Source of the DNA: Noviherbaspirillum galbum
Lineage (GTDB): Bacteria; Pseudomonadota; Gammaproteobacteria; Burkholderiales; Burkholderiaceae_D
DNA length: 64,000 nucleotides
Reading direction: 5' to 3'
Assembly: GCF_010974945.1 (NCBI RefSeq)
Contig: NZ_JAAIVB010000080.1
Coordinates: 35,318-99,317 of the forward strand
Position 1 is the stretch's first letter; each line of letters starts with the position of its first letter. The notes under the pieces are model-generated. The model was not told the origin of the DNA, did no database searches, and saw only the letters and a list, made by a program, of their open reading frames with translations. This document shows positions 1 to 10,318 of the stretch, piece after piece. A program made the position numbers and the translations under genes.

Positions 1-567
1 ATGGCGAAAGGGGCCGATTTCAAATCGGCCATTGACGCCCTGGAATCACTCGCCGCCGTACCCGGCCGCATGCAGCAGCTGGGCGGGCAGGAGGCGCCGT
101 TGATCGTCATCGATTACGCCCATACGCCGGACGCGCTGGAAAAAACGCTGTCGACCCTCCGCGAGGTGGCGAAGCAGCGGGCAGGGGAACTGTGGTGCCT
201 CTTTGGTTGCGGCGGAGACCGCGATCCTGGCAAGCGTCCGCAGATGGGCAAGGCATCGGAGCTGGCTGACCGCATCGTGGCCACCAGCGACAATCCGCGC
301 AGCGAAGAACCGGCCGTGATCCTCGAACAGATTGTTCAGGGCATCGCGGTGGAGAAGCGCGGCGCGGAAGTCTTGCAAGTCATCGAGGATCGCGCAACGG
401 CCATTCTGTGGGCGGTGCGCCATGCGGCGAAAAACGACGTGGTTCTGCTGGCCGGCAAAGGCCACGAACCATACCAGGAAATCAAGGGCAAGAAATTGCC
501 GTTTTTGGATGCAGACCATGCCGCGCTCGCGCTGGCTGCACGGGCAACCATGAAGGGGACTTATTAA
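1..567 (+). CDS. murE: UDP-MurNAc-tripeptide synthetase MurE, C-terminal part (5' truncated by window)
   Basis: Cytoplasmic Mur ligase that adds the third stem-peptide residue to UDP-MurNAc-L-Ala-D-Glu using ATP. Only the last 188 codons are present, and the ATG at base 1 is probably an internal Met. Visible are the end of the central ATPase domain and the C-terminal Rossmann-like domain, with VIDYAHTPDAL, the glycine-rich FGCGGDRDPGKRP segment and LLAGKGHEPYQ. The motif DNPR (residues 97-100 of this fragment) is the meso-diaminopimelate-selecting signature of Gram-negative MurE; lysine-adding enzymes differ there. It is the first gene of the dcw run seen here, and its stop overlaps the murF start by one base (TAATG). 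Confidence 0.97.
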   Translation: MAKGADFKSAIDALESLAAVPGRMQQLGGQEAPLIVIDYAHTPDALEKTLSTLREVAKQRAGELWCLFGCGGDRDPGKRPQMGKASELADRIVATSDNPRSEEPAVILEQIVQGIAVEKRGAEVLQVIEDRATAILWAVRHAAKNDVVLLAGKGHEPYQEIKGKKLPFLDADHAALALAARATMKGTY

Positions 568-1967
568 TGAAATCGTCATTGGCTGCCATTCAGCCATGGA
601 TTTCGCAAGCGACCACCGCCAATGCGGCGGCCGGTGGCTTGGGCGATGTTTTGTTTGACGGCGTGTCGACCGACAGCCGAAATGTATCCGCTGGCAACCT
701 GTTCGTCGCGCTGCGCGGCGAGCGCTTCGACGCACATGCCTTCCTGAACGACGTGGCCGCCCGGGGCGTGGCCGCGGTGGTGGCCGAGGAACTGCCCGCC
801 GGCTTCACGCTGCCGGCCATCGTGGTGCCCGACACCCGCGCCGCGCTCGCGCAGATCGCCGCGGGCTGGCGCAAGCAGTTCACAATGCCGGTCATCGGCG
901 TCACCGGCAGCAACGGCAAGACCACCGTCAAGGAAATGATTGCCGCCATCCTGAACGCCGCCTTTGGCGCGGAGCAGTGCATGGCCACGCGCGGCAACCT
1001 CAACAACGAGATCGGCGTGCCGCTCACGGTGTTCCGCATGCAGGACGGCATGAAGGCTGCCGTGGTCGAACTCGGCATGAACCATCCGGGCGAGATCGCC
1101 GTGCTGGCCTCCGTGGCCAAGCCCACCGTCGGCCTGGTCAACAATGCCCAGCGCGAACACCAGGAATTCATGGCCAGCGTGGAAGCCGTCGCCCGCGAGA
1201 ACGGCGCGGTGATCCAGTCGCTGGATGCAGCCGGCACCGCCGTCTTCCCCGCCGATGACGAATTCACCAGCCTGTGGCGCGGCTTTGCCGCCGACGCCGG
1301 CTGCAAGGTCATGACCTTCGGCCTGGATGGCGACGCGGATGTGTCCGCCACCTACGCCGCCAGCGCCTTCGGCAGCGAACTGACCGTCAGCGCCCAGGGC
1401 AAGACCTTCAAGCTCAAGCTTTCCGCCGCCGGCGTACACAACGTGCGCAACGCGCTCGCCGCCACGGCCTGCGCGCTGGCCGCCGGCATTCCGGCCGACG
1501 CGGTCATCCGCGGACTGGAATCCTTCGCGCCCGTCAACGGCCGCCTGCAGCGCAAGACCGGCAAGCACGGCGCGCTGGTGGTGGACGACACCTACAACGC
1601 CAATCCCGATTCCGTGCGCGCCGCCATCGACGTGCTCGCCAGCCTGCCGGCGCCGCGCGTGCTGGTGCTGGGCGACATGGGCGAAGTCGGCAACGACGGC
1701 CCGGCCTTCCACGAGGAAGTCGGCGCCTATGCGAAAAGCCGCGGCATCGAGCGCCTGTTGGCGCTGGGCGACCTGGCGCGCCACAGCGCCCGCGCCTATG
1801 GCGGCGAGGCCGAGCATTTCGGCGACGTCGCCGCGCTCAATGCCAAGGTGGATAGCCTGGCCGCCTCCGGCACCACGGTGCTGGTGAAGGGATCGCGCTT
1901 CATGAAGATGGAGCGCGTGGTGCAACATCTGACCGCGTCCGCCGACGCGCAGCAGGGAGGCCACTGA
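567..1967 (+). CDS. murF: UDP-MurNAc-tripeptide--D-alanyl-D-alanine ligase
   Basis: Adds the D-Ala-D-Ala dipeptide to UDP-MurNAc-tripeptide, the last cytoplasmic step of the nucleotide precursor pathway. It is 466 aa, a usual MurF length. The N-terminal uridine-binding domain contains GVSTDSR. The P-loop GSNGKTT is at residues 114-120 and is followed by [18 protein letters not shown] is typical of MurF, and the C-terminal domain carries [13 protein letters not shown] chose the ATG at 567 because it overlaps the murE stop; the open frame extends further upstream but that part is a shadow of murE. mraY starts one base after the stop. The dipeptide is presumably supplied by ddl further down the same cluster. 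Confidence 0.98.
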   Translation: MKSSLAAIQPWISQATTANAAAGGLGDVLFDGVSTDSRNVSAGNLFVALRGERFDAHAFLNDVAARGVAAVVAEELPAGFTLPAIVVPDTRAALAQIAAGWRKQFTMPVIGVTGSNGKTTVKEMIAAILNAAFGAEQCMATRGNLNNEIGVPLTVFRMQDGMKAAVVELGMNHPGEIAVLASVAKPTVGLVNNAQREHQEFMASVEAVARENGAVIQSLDAAGTAVFPADDEFTSLWRGFAADAGCKVMTFGLDGDADVSATYAASAFGSELTVSAQGKTFKLKLSAAGVHNVRNALAATACALAAGIPADAVIRGLESFAPVNGRLQRKTGKHGALVVDDTYNANPDSVRAAIDVLASLPAPRVLVLGDMGEVGNDGPAFHEEVGAYAKSRGIERLLALGDLARHSARAYGGEAEHFGDVAALNAKVDSLAASGTTVLVKGSRFMKMERVVQHLTASADAQQGGH

Positions 1968-1968
1968 C

Positions 1969-3138
1969 ATGCTGCTCTGGCTCGCGCAATATTTCCAGCA
2001 AGACCTCGGCGCCCTGCGCGTCTTCAACTTCATCACCTTCCGCGCGGTGTTCGCCACCCTGACGGCGCTCGCCATCGGCCTGATTTCCGGACCGGCGGTG
2101 ATCCGCATGCTGACCCGCCTGAAGGTCGGCCAGGCGGTGCGCAAGGATGGTCCGCAGACCCACTTGATCAAGTCGGGCACGCCCACCATGGGCGGCGCGC
2201 TGATCCTGCTGGGCATCGGCATCTCCACCTTCCTCTGGGCCGACTGGAGCAACCGCTTCATCTGGGTGGTGCTGGTCGTGACCCTGGGCTACGGCGCCAT
2301 CGGCTGGGTCGACGACTACCGCAAGGTGGTCTACAAGAACCCGGAAGGCATGTCCTCGCGGGAAAAGTATTTCTGGCAATCCCTGATCGGCCTGGTCGCC
2401 GCGATCTACCTCGCCTTCTCGGTGTCGGCGCCGACCAACACCAAGGTCTGGCAACTGTTCATGGCCTGGGTGCAGTCCGGATTCAGCCTCGACCTGCCGC
2501 CCAAGGCCGACCTGATCGTGCCCTTCTTCAAGACCATCAGCTATCCGCTGGGCGTGTGGGGCTTCATTCTGCTGACCTACCTGGTGATCGTCGGATCGAG
2601 CAACGCCGTCAACCTCACTGACGGCCTGGACGGCCTTGCCATCATGCCCACGGTGATGGTCGGATCGGCCCTCGGGCTCATCGCTTACCTCACAGGCAGC
2701 GCGGTGTACGCGAAATACCTCTTTATTCCGCATATTCCCGGCGCCGCGGAATTGTTAATCTTCTGCGGTGCGATGGCCGGCGCCGGCCTTGCCTTCCTGT
2801 GGTACAACGCGCATCCCGCGCAGGTATTCATGGGCGACGTCGGCGCGCTGGCCCTCGGCGGGGCGCTGGGAACCGTCGCCGTCATCGTGCGCCAGGAAAT
2901 CGTGCTGTTCATCATGGGCGGCATCTTCGTGGTCGAAACGCTGTCGGTGGTGATGCAGGTGACGTACTTCAAATATACGAAGAAGCGTTTCGGCGTGGGC
3001 CGGCGCATCCTGCTGATGGCGCCCCTGCACCATCATTTCGAACAGAAGGGCTGGAAAGAGACGCAGGTCGTCGTGCGCTTCTGGATCGTCACGATGATGC
3101 TGGTGCTGTTTGGATTGTCAACCTTGAAGCTGCGTTGA
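1969..3138 (+). CDS. mraY: Phospho-N-acetylmuramoyl-pentapeptide-transferase MraY
   Basis: Inner-membrane enzyme that transfers phospho-MurNAc-pentapeptide from UDP to undecaprenyl phosphate, making lipid I. The protein is 389 aa with about ten hydrophobic segments, as expected for the family. Family landmarks include KSGTPTMGG near residue 65, the aspartate pair in GWVDDYRK, the [10 protein letters not shown] loop with the Mg-binding aspartates, and the HHHFE loop near the C-terminus. A periplasmic stretch around residues 145-175 is polar. The stop overlaps the murD start by one base, indicating translational coupling. Confidence 0.98.
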   Translation: MLLWLAQYFQQDLGALRVFNFITFRAVFATLTALAIGLISGPAVIRMLTRLKVGQAVRKDGPQTHLIKSGTPTMGGALILLGIGISTFLWADWSNRFIWVVLVVTLGYGAIGWVDDYRKVVYKNPEGMSSREKYFWQSLIGLVAAIYLAFSVSAPTNTKVWQLFMAWVQSGFSLDLPPKADLIVPFFKTISYPLGVWGFILLTYLVIVGSSNAVNLTDGLDGLAIMPTVMVGSALGLIAYLTGSAVYAKYLFIPHIPGAAELLIFCGAMAGAGLAFLWYNAHPAQVFMGDVGALALGGALGTVAVIVRQEIVLFIMGGIFVVETLSVVMQVTYFKYTKKRFGVGRRILLMAPLHHHFEQKGWKETQVVVRFWIVTMMLVLFGLSTLKLR

Positions 3139-4646
3139 TGGTGGAATCGGTGAATTACCAAGGCAAACGTGTACTCGTCCTCGGGCTGGGTGAATCCGGC
3201 CTGGCGATGGCATTGTGGCTGGCGCGCTGCGGCGCGTCGCTGCGCGTTGCCGACACGCGCGAGGCGCCCGCCCGTCTGCCGCAGCTGCAAGAAGCGGCGC
3301 CGGACGCGGAATTCATCGCCGGCGGCTTCGACGCGGCGCTGCTCGACGGCGTGGACGTCGTCGCCGTCAGCCCGGGCCTCGCGCCCGGCCGCGAGCTCGC
3401 CGCCATCGTGCCCGCCGCGCAGGAACGCGGCATTCCGCTGTGGGGCGAGATCGAACTGTTCGCCCGGGCGCTGGCCGCGCTGCGCGACGAGCGCGGTTAC
3501 CAGCCCAAGGTGATCGCCATCACCGGCACCAACGGCAAGACCACGGTCACCAGCCTTACCGGCCTGCTGTGCCGCCGCGCCGGCCTGTCGACGCGCATCG
3601 CCGGCAACATCAGCCCGGCCGCGCTCGACGTGCTGCGCGCCGCGCTCGACGAAGACGCGCTGCCCCAGGCCTGGGTGCTGGAGCTGTCGAGCTTCCAGTT
3701 GCACTTCACGCATTCCCTCGACGCCGACGTGGCCACGGTGCTCAACCTGACCCAGGACCACCTCGACTGGCACGGCAGCATGGACGCCTATGCCGCCGAC
3801 AAGGCCCGCATCTTCGGCGCGCGCACCGTGCGCGTGCTCAACCGCGACGACCCGCTGGTGATGGCGATGGCCTCGCCGGCCGCGCCCTGCGTCAGCTTCG
3901 GCGCCAATCGGCCGGAAGCACCTGACTGCCTCGGCCTGATGGACGACAACGGCATGCACTGGCTGTCGGTGGCGGTCGCCGCGGAGGAGGGCGAGAAAAG
4001 CGCCGGGCGCCGCCGCAAGAAAGACAGCGCCGACGTGCCGGTGACGGTCACGCGCCTGATGCCGGCCGACGCCCTCCGCATCCGCGGCCAGCACAATGCC
4101 GTCAATGCCCTGGCGGCGCTGGCCCTGTGCCGCGCCATTGGCCTGACCCTCGCGCCCCTGCTGCACGGCCTGCGCGACTATGCCGGCGAGCCCCACCGCG
4201 TGGAACTCATCGCCACCGTCGGCGAGGTCGATTACGTCGACGACAGCAAGGGCACGAACGTCGGCGCCACCGTCGCCGCGCTCAACGGCCTCGGCGTGAT
4301 GCAGGGCGGCCGGCTCGTGCTCATCGCCGGCGGCGACGGCAAGGGCCAGGATTTTTCCCCGCTGGCCGCGCCGGTGGCGAAGTTCGCGCGCGCCGTGGTC
4401 CTGATCGGCAAGGACGCCCCCGCCATCCGCGATGCCATCGCCGGCACCGACGTCGAGATTTTGTCGTGCGCCACGCTGGAAGAAGCGGTCGAGCGCGCCG
4501 CCGCCCTGGCCCGGCCGGGCGATGCGGTGCTGCTGTCCCCGGCCTGCGCGAGCCTCGACATGTTCCGCAACTATGCCCATCGCGCCGAAGTGTTCGTCGA
4601 CGCGGTGCGTGAACTGGCGCTGGCGCGCGGCGAGGTGATTGCATGA
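3138..4646 (+). CDS. murD: UDP-MurNAc-L-alanine--D-glutamate ligase
   Basis: Adds D-glutamate to UDP-MurNAc-L-Ala. Length is 502 aa, longer than the roughly 440 aa of E. coli MurD. The N-terminal Rossmann fold has [10 protein letters not shown], the ATP loop GTNGKTT is at residues 130-136, and ELSSFQL and [12 protein letters not shown] are central-domain Mur ligase motifs. The C-terminal domain includes [10 protein letters not shown] and [10 protein letters not shown]. The start at 3138 overlaps the mraY stop. Part of the extra length is a charged segment around residues 280-300 rich in Lys, Arg and Glu ([18 protein letters not shown]), which looks like a surface loop between the central and C-terminal domains. 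All catalytic motifs appear intact. Confidence 0.97.
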   Translation: MVESVNYQGKRVLVLGLGESGLAMALWLARCGASLRVADTREAPARLPQLQEAAPDAEFIAGGFDAALLDGVDVVAVSPGLAPGRELAAIVPAAQERGIPLWGEIELFARALAALRDERGYQPKVIAITGTNGKTTVTSLTGLLCRRAGLSTRIAGNISPAALDVLRAALDEDALPQAWVLELSSFQLHFTHSLDADVATVLNLTQDHLDWHGSMDAYAADKARIFGARTVRVLNRDDPLVMAMASPAAPCVSFGANRPEAPDCLGLMDDNGMHWLSVAVAAEEGEKSAGRRRKKDSADVPVTVTRLMPADALRIRGQHNAVNALAALALCRAIGLTLAPLLHGLRDYAGEPHRVELIATVGEVDYVDDSKGTNVGATVAALNGLGVMQGGRLVLIAGGDGKGQDFSPLAAPVAKFARAVVLIGKDAPAIRDAIAGTDVEILSCATLEEAVERAAALARPGDAVLLSPACASLDMFRNYAHRAEVFVDAVRELALARGEVIA

Positions 4647-5854
4647 AGTTCGCCCTGCCGTCCTTCCTGACCTCCGCATCCGCTCCCGCCGCCCCGGTGC
4701 GCGTGGCGCAGCGTTCCAGGATGATGGAATACGACCAGCCGCTGGTGTGGGTGGTGCTGCTGCTGATGCTGTTCGGCATGGTGATGGTGTACTCCGCCTC
4801 GATCGCCTTGCCCGACTCGCCCAAGTACGCCAGCTACAAGACCACCCACTTCCTGATTCGCCAGGGCGCCTTCATCGCCGTCGGCATGCTCGCCGGGCTG
4901 CTGGCCTTCCGCGTGCGCATCGAAACCTGGCAGAAATGGGCGCCCTACCTCTTCGTCGGCACCCTGGTGCTGCTGCTGCTGGTGCTCATTCCCGGCATCG
5001 GCAAGGGCGTCAACGGCGCCAAGCGCTGGCTGTCGTTCAAGGTCTTCAACCTGCAGCCCTCGGAAATGATGAAGCTGTGCGCCGTGCTCTACGCCGCCGA
5101 CTACTCGGTGCGCAAGCAGCAGGTGATGCACAAGCTGACCAAGGGCTTCTTCCCGATGGCGGCGGCAATCGGCTTCGTCGGCGCGCTGCTGATGCTCGAG
5201 CCCGACCTCGGCGCGCTCGGCGTCATCGTCTGCATCGCCATGGGCATCCTCTTCCTCGGCGGCTTCAATGCGATCTGGTTCGGCGGCATCGGCGCCACGC
5301 TGGTGGGCGTGTTCAGCCTGATCATTGTGCTCTCGCCGTGGCGGCGCGAGCGCATCTTCGCCTACCTCAATCCCTGGGACGAAGAGCACGCGCTCGGCAA
5401 GGCCTACCAGCTGTCGCACTCGCTGATCGCCTTCGGCCGCGGCGAACTGTTCGGCGTGGGACTGGGCGGCAGCGTGGAAAAACTGCATTACTTGCCGGAA
5501 GCACATACCGACTTTCTGTTGGCTGTCATCGGCGAGGAGCTCGGCTTCGTCGGCGTGCTGGTGGTGGTGGCGATGTTCTACTGGATCGTCAAGCGCGCCT
5601 TCGACATCGGCCGCCAGGCGATCGCCATGGACATGACCTTCGCCGGCCTCGCCGCCAAGGGCATCGGCATCTGGATCGGTGTGCAGACCTTCATCAACAT
5701 GGGCGTGAACCTCGGCCTGCTGCCGACCAAGGGCCTGACGCTGCCGCTGATGAGCTACGGCGGTTCGGGCGTGATGCTCAACTGCATCGGCCTCGCCATC
5801 CTGCTGCGCATCGACTACGAGAACCGCCTGCTGATGCGGGGAGGCCGGGTATGA
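4643..5854 (+). CDS. ftsW: Septal peptidoglycan glycosyltransferase FtsW (SEDS family)
   Basis: Polytopic SEDS-family membrane protein that polymerises lipid II at the division septum together with its partner transpeptidase FtsI. It has 403 aa and about ten transmembrane helices after a short cytoplasmic N-terminus. Visible family features are MVYSAS in the first helix, [22 protein letters not shown] and the C-terminal [13 protein letters not shown]. The ATG overlaps the murD stop (ATGA), and the stop overlaps the murG start the same way, giving a tightly coupled murD-ftsW-murG set. Confidence 0.97.
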   Translation: MKFALPSFLTSASAPAAPVRVAQRSRMMEYDQPLVWVVLLLMLFGMVMVYSASIALPDSPKYASYKTTHFLIRQGAFIAVGMLAGLLAFRVRIETWQKWAPYLFVGTLVLLLLVLIPGIGKGVNGAKRWLSFKVFNLQPSEMMKLCAVLYAADYSVRKQQVMHKLTKGFFPMAAAIGFVGALLMLEPDLGALGVIVCIAMGILFLGGFNAIWFGGIGATLVGVFSLIIVLSPWRRERIFAYLNPWDEEHALGKAYQLSHSLIAFGRGELFGVGLGGSVEKLHYLPEAHTDFLLAVIGEELGFVGVLVVVAMFYWIVKRAFDIGRQAIAMDMTFAGLAAKGIGIWIGVQTFINMGVNLGLLPTKGLTLPLMSYGGSGVMLNCIGLAILLRIDYENRLLMRGGRV

Positions 5855-6933
5855 AGCGGCTTCTCATCATGGCGGCCGGCACCGGCGGCCACATCTTCCC
5901 CGGCCTGGCGATTGCCCGCACCATGCAACAACGCGGCTGGCAGGTGTCCTGGCTGGGCACGCAGCACGGCATGGAACGCGAGATCGTGCCGAAGCACCGC
6001 ATCGACATGGACAGCATCGACTTTGCCGGCCTGCGCGGCAAGGGCCTGATGCATACCGTGCGCGGCGGCTTCAAGATGCTCGCCGGCTTCGCTTCCTGCT
6101 TCAGCATCATCGGCCGCCGCAAGCCGGACGTGGTGCTCGGCATGGGCGGCTACGTCACCGTCCCCGGCGGCATGATGGCCAGGCTGCGCGGCGTGCCGCT
6201 GGTGCTGGTCAATGCCGACGCGGCCCTGCTGCTGTCGAACAAGACCCTCGCGCCGGTCGCCAGCCGCGTGCTGTTCGGCTTTCCGGCCGAGTTCGGCGCC
6301 GCTGCCGGCAAGGCGGTCGTGACCGGCAACCCGGTGCGCCAGGAAATCATCGACGTCGCGCCGCCGGCGCAGCGCTACGCGGCACGCAGCGGACCGCTGC
6401 GCCTGCTGGTGGTCGGCGGCAGCCTCGGCGCGAAAGCCCTGAACGACACGCTGCCCGCCGCGCTGGCGCGCATCCCCGCGGGCGAGCGCCCGCTGGTGAC
6501 GCACCAGTCCGGCAAGCAGCACATCGACGCCCTGCGCGGCGCCTACGCCGGCGCGCAGGTCCAGGCGGAAGTGGTGGATTTCATCGACGACATGCCGCGC
6601 CGCTATGCCGAGGCCGACCTCGTGATCTGCCGCGCCGGCGCGATCACGGTGTCTGAACTCACCGCGGCCGGCGTGGCCAGCGTGCTGGTGCCACTGGTGG
6701 CGTCGACGACCTCGCACCAGCGCGACAACGCGCAGTGGATGGCGAAGCAGGACGCGGCGCTGCACCTGCCGCAGAGCGAGCTGAGCCCGGAACGGCTGGC
6801 GGCTCTGTTGCAGTCGCTGAAGCGGGAAGATTGCCTGCGCATGGCCGAGGCAGCGCATGCGATCGGGCGGCGGCAGGCGAATGAAGAGATTGCGAAGGTG
6901 CTGGAGCAGGTGGCTGGGAAGGAAGGCAAATGA
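5851..6933 (+). CDS. murG: UDP-GlcNAc:lipid I N-acetylglucosaminyltransferase MurG
   Basis: Peripheral inner-membrane GT-B glycosyltransferase that adds GlcNAc to lipid I to form lipid II. The protein is 360 aa. The glycine-rich loop GTGGHIFP is near residues 10-17, [11 protein letters not shown] follows, the second domain opens with [13 protein letters not shown], and [11 protein letters not shown] is the UDP-GlcNAc-binding region. The start at 5851 overlaps the ftsW stop. After murG comes a 214-bp gap holding repeat A1, the only large interruption in the otherwise tightly packed murE-to-ftsA run. Confidence 0.97.
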   Translation: MKRLLIMAAGTGGHIFPGLAIARTMQQRGWQVSWLGTQHGMEREIVPKHRIDMDSIDFAGLRGKGLMHTVRGGFKMLAGFASCFSIIGRRKPDVVLGMGGYVTVPGGMMARLRGVPLVLVNADAALLLSNKTLAPVASRVLFGFPAEFGAAAGKAVVTGNPVRQEIIDVAPPAQRYAARSGPLRLLVVGGSLGAKALNDTLPAALARIPAGERPLVTHQSGKQHIDALRGAYAGAQVQAEVVDFIDDMPRRYAEADLVICRAGAITVSELTAAGVASVLVPLVASTTSHQRDNAQWMAKQDAALHLPQSELSPERLAALLQSLKREDCLRMAEAAHAIGRRQANEEIAKVLEQVAGKEGK

Positions 6934-6965
6934 GGTACTTCCCTGCCGCCGCAAAGGAAAAAGAG

Positions 6966-7115
6966 CTCCCTCCCCTTCAAGGGGAGGGCAGGGGTGGGGA
7001 TGGGTTTCAGTCGAATGTAAAGAACAGCATCCAGTTCGCTGGTGATGTCAATGCTGTTCTTTGCTTGCTGCGGAAACCCATCCCCACCCCGACCCTCCCC
7101 TTGAAGGCGAGGGAG
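6966..7115. repeat. Repeat A, copy 1 (palindromic intergenic element)
   Basis: An arm starting CTCCCTCCCCTTCAAGGGGA and continuing into GGGGTGGGGATGGGTTT (6966-7008) returns inverted at about 7072-7115. Inside, AGAACAGCAT (7021-7030) pairs with ATGCTGTTCT (7051-7060). Each outer arm is itself a small hairpin around CCCCTTCAAGGGG. The same architecture recurs at 35942-36120 and 60886-61034. It lies between murG and murC and has no coding potential of its own. Confidence 0.9.
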
Positions 7116-7147
7116 TTGAACGGCCGCCGTGAGGCGGCGTATAAAGT

Positions 7148-8539
7148 ATGAAACACAAAGTCAAAAACATTCACTTCGTCGGCATTGGCGGCAGCGGCAT
7201 GAGCGGCATCGCCGAGGTGCTGCTCAACCTCGGCTACCGGGTGTCCGGTTCCGACCTGGGCAGCAACGCCGCGACGCAGCGCCTGGCCAAGCAGGGCGCG
7301 ACGGTGCATGTCGGCCATGCGGCGGAGTACATCGAGGGCGCGGACGCCATCGTCACCTCGACTGCCGTGCGCCACGACAATCCGGAAGTGGTGGCCGCGC
7401 GCGCGAAGCGCATTCCCATCGTGCCGCGCGCGATGATGCTGGCCGAACTCATGCGCCTGAAGCAGGGCATCGCCATCGCCGGCACCCACGGCAAGACCAC
7501 CACCACCAGCCTGGTGGCGAGCGTGCTGGCCGAGGGCGGGCTGGATCCGACCTTCGTCATCGGCGGCCGCCTGACCAAGGCCGGCGCCAACGCCAAGCTC
7601 GGCACCGGCGACTTCATCGTTGCCGAGGCCGACGAATCCGATGCGTCCTTCCTCAACCTGTCGCCGGTCATCGAGGTCATCACCAACATCGATGCCGACC
7701 ACATGGACACCTACGACCACAGCTTCGCCAAGCTGAAGCAGGCGTTCGTGGAGTTCACCAACCGCCTGCCGTTCTACGGCGTGGCGATGCTGTGCATCGA
7801 CGACGCCAGCGTGCGCGAGATCATGCCCTTCATCTCCAAGCCGATCACCACCTACGGCTTCCATGCCGATGCCCAGGTGCGCGCGGCGAACGCCCAGGCC
7901 GTGGACGGCAAGATGCAGTTCACCGTGCTGCAGGAAGGCCATGCGCCGCTGGACGTCACGCTGAACCAGCCCGGCATGCACAACGTGCAGAATGCCTGCG
8001 CCGCCATCGCCATCGCGCGCGAACTCGGCGTGGATGACCGCGCCACGCAGAAGGCGCTGGCCGAATTCAACGGCGTGGGACGCCGCTTCACCCGCTACGG
8101 CGAAATCGCGCTGCCGGAAGGCGGCTCCTTCGCCCTGGTGGACGACTACGGCCACCATCCCGTGGAAACCGCGGCGACCCTGGCCGCCGCGCGCGGCGCC
8201 TATCCGGGCCGCCGCCTGGTGCTGGCCTTCCAGCCGCACCGCTATACCCGGACCCGCGACCTGTTCGAAGACTTCGTGAAGGTCTTGTCGAGCGCCGATG
8301 CGCTGCTTCTCGCCGAGGTGTATGCCGCCGGCGAGCAGCCCATCGTCGCTGCCGACGGGCGTTCCCTGTCGCACGCCTTGCGCGTGCTCGGCAAGGTCGA
8401 CCCGGTGTTCGTGGAAAACATTGCCGACATGCCCGAGACCATCCTGCGCATCGCCCGCGACGGCGACGTGGTGATCACCATGGGTGCCGGTTCGATCAGC
8501 GCCGTGCCGGGCAAGTTGTCCGCCGCCGGCCAAGGATGA
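7148..8539 (+). CDS. murC: UDP-N-acetylmuramate--L-alanine ligase
   Basis: First Mur ligase: attaches L-Ala to UDP-MurNAc. Length 463 aa, typical. The N-terminal UDP-binding domain has [16 protein letters not shown], the ATP loop GTHGKTTT is at residues 112-119, EADESDASF and NIDADHMD are central-domain motifs, and VDDYGHHP is the MurC C-terminal signature. It follows the repeat-containing gap after murG, so it may depend on read-through or on its own promoter there. It ends 7 bases before ddl. Confidence 0.98.
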   Translation: MKHKVKNIHFVGIGGSGMSGIAEVLLNLGYRVSGSDLGSNAATQRLAKQGATVHVGHAAEYIEGADAIVTSTAVRHDNPEVVAARAKRIPIVPRAMMLAELMRLKQGIAIAGTHGKTTTTSLVASVLAEGGLDPTFVIGGRLTKAGANAKLGTGDFIVAEADESDASFLNLSPVIEVITNIDADHMDTYDHSFAKLKQAFVEFTNRLPFYGVAMLCIDDASVREIMPFISKPITTYGFHADAQVRAANAQAVDGKMQFTVLQEGHAPLDVTLNQPGMHNVQNACAAIAIARELGVDDRATQKALAEFNGVGRRFTRYGEIALPEGGSFALVDDYGHHPVETAATLAAARGAYPGRRLVLAFQPHRYTRTRDLFEDFVKVLSSADALLLAEVYAAGEQPIVAADGRSLSHALRVLGKVDPVFVENIADMPETILRIARDGDVVITMGAGSISAVPGKLSAAGQG

Positions 8540-8546
8540 AAAAAAC

Positions 8547-9527
8547 ATGAGTCAGTTCGCAACACAATTTGGAAAAGTCGGCGTGCTCTTCGGCGGACGC
8601 TCCGCCGAGCGCGAAGTCTCGCTAATGTCCGGCAGCGGCGTGCTCAAGGCGCTGCGCATCAAGGGCGTGGACGCGCATGCCTTCGACCCGGCCGAGCGCG
8701 GCATCGCCGAGCTCGCCGCCGAGAAATTTGATCGCGTGTTCATCGCGCTGCACGGCCGCTACGGCGAGGACGGCACCCTGCAGGGCGTGCTCGAGCAGCT
8801 CGGCATTCCCTACACCGGCTCCGGCGTGATGGCTTCGTCCATCGGCATGGACAAGGTGATGAGCAAGCGCATCTGGATCAACCACGGCCTGCCAACGCCG
8901 CGCTTCCTGACGCTGGACGCGAAAGGCGCCACCGCCGAGGAACTGCGCACCGTGCCCGACGAGCTCGGCCTGCCGCTGATGCTCAAGGCGCCGCACGAAG
9001 GCTCGACCATCGGCATCAGCAAGGTGCAGGGCTACTCCGACATGCAATCCGGCTTCGCGCTGTGCGCGAAATACGACGAAGTGGTGCTGGCCGAGGAATT
9101 CATCAGCGGCCGCGAACTCACCGTGCCGGTGCTGGGCAAGGGACGCGAAGCCCGTGCCCTGCCCATCGTGGAAATCCGTGCGCCGCAAGGCAACTACGAT
9201 TACCAGAACAAGTATTTCAGCGACGACACGCAGTACTTCTGCCCCGCGCCGCTGGACGAGGCGCTGACCAAGCGCATCCAGTCGCTCGCGGTGCGCGCCT
9301 TCAACGCGCTGGGCTGCGCCGGCTGGGCGCGGGTGGACTTCATGCTGCGCGCCGCCGACAACGAGCCCTTCCTGCTGGAGATCAATACCTCGCCCGGCAT
9401 GACGGGGCACTCCCTGGTGCCGATGGCGGCCAAGGCGGCGGGCGTGAGCTATGAAGACTTGTGCGTCGAGATCCTGCGCATGGCGGACCTCGACCTGAAA
9501 CCCACGCAGGACTGGAAGCCGGCTTAA
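8547..9527 (+). CDS. ddl: D-alanine--D-alanine ligase
   Basis: ATP-grasp enzyme joining two D-Ala molecules into the dipeptide used by MurF. The start at 8547 gives 326 aa; a longer open frame upstream only overlaps murC. The N-terminal [11 protein letters not shown] contains Glu21, equivalent to the substrate-binding Glu15 of E. coli DdlB. Further motifs are [10 protein letters not shown], the ATP-binding [16 protein letters not shown], the omega-loop tyrosines in [11 protein letters not shown], and the Mg ligands in [12 protein letters not shown]. It sits between murC and ftsQ, as in many proteobacterial dcw clusters (the ddlB position). Confidence 0.97.
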   Translation: MSQFATQFGKVGVLFGGRSAEREVSLMSGSGVLKALRIKGVDAHAFDPAERGIAELAAEKFDRVFIALHGRYGEDGTLQGVLEQLGIPYTGSGVMASSIGMDKVMSKRIWINHGLPTPRFLTLDAKGATAEELRTVPDELGLPLMLKAPHEGSTIGISKVQGYSDMQSGFALCAKYDEVVLAEEFISGRELTVPVLGKGREARALPIVEIRAPQGNYDYQNKYFSDDTQYFCPAPLDEALTKRIQSLAVRAFNALGCAGWARVDFMLRAADNEPFLLEINTSPGMTGHSLVPMAAKAAGVSYEDLCVEILRMADLDLKPTQDWKPA

Positions 9528-9549
9528 GGATAAGGGACGCGAACGAACC

Positions 9550-10317
9550 ATGTGGCACGACATCCGGATGCTCAACGCAACGACCAACACGCTGCTCGGC
9601 GCAGTGGCGGTGTCGGTGCTCGCGTCCGGCATCTGGTGGCTGTCGCAGCGTCCGATGTTCACGCTGCGAACGATACGCATCGAAGCTGTCGGCGAGAGCG
9701 CGCTGCGCCACGTTAATCCCTCGACCGTGCGCGCCACGGCCGTGCCGCGCATCAAGGGCAACTTCTTCACCGCCAACCTGGAGACCGTCCGGGGCGCGTT
9801 CGAGGCGGTGCCCTGGGTGCGCAAGGCGTCGGTGCGGCGCGAGTGGCCCAACAGGCTGATCGTGACCGTGGAAGAGCATCTTCCGCTGGGCACCTGGGGC
9901 GACGCGGGCAAGCTGGTGTCGGTGAAAGGGGACGTGTTCACCGCCAACCTGGCCGAGGCGGAAGAGGATGGCGAACTGCCGGAGTTTTCCGGGCCGGCGG
10001 GCAGCGAGAAGGAAGTGGTGAGCCGGTATCGCGAGCTGGCCGACTGGTTCAAGTCGATCCGCCTCGTGCCGGACGCGGTCAGCCTGTCCGACCGTTATGC
10101 CTGGTCGGTGCGGCTGAACAACGGCATGACGGTGAACCTGGGACGGGAGCAGACCAGCGCCATGCTGAAGGAAAGGGTGGACCGGTTCACCGGCATCTAC
10201 CCGCAGCTCGCCGAGCGGCTGCAGAAGATTGATAGTGTGGACATGCGGTACCCGAACGGACTGGCCTTGAAGGCAGAGGGATTGACGCTGGGCAAAGACA
10301 AGAAACCAAAGCGATAA
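9550..10317 (+). CDS. ftsQ: Cell division protein FtsQ
   Basis: Bitopic divisome protein that links early cytoplasmic and late periplasmic components through FtsB and FtsL. The protein is 255 aa: a short cytoplasmic tail, one transmembrane helix at about residues 14-32, a POTRA domain at about 37-108 (opening FTLRTIRIEAVGES and including VPWVRKASVRREWPN), and the beta domain with LPEFSGPAGSE and the C-terminal IDSVDMRYPNGLAL. The 22-bp gap after ddl contains a purine-rich ribosome site. The stop is one base from ftsA. Confidence 0.95.
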   Translation: MWHDIRMLNATTNTLLGAVAVSVLASGIWWLSQRPMFTLRTIRIEAVGESALRHVNPSTVRATAVPRIKGNFFTANLETVRGAFEAVPWVRKASVRREWPNRLIVTVEEHLPLGTWGDAGKLVSVKGDVFTANLAEAEEDGELPEFSGPAGSEKEVVSRYRELADWFKSIRLVPDAVSLSDRYAWSVRLNNGMTVNLGREQTSAMLKERVDRFTGIYPQLAERLQKIDSVDMRYPNGLALKAEGLTLGKDKKPKR

Positions 10318-10318
10318 C

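Noticed and set aside
6934..7147. CRISPR-like or attachment-site interpretation of the repeats in the murG-murC gap
   Set aside because: There are only two inverted arms, no regular spacers and no cas or integrase genes.
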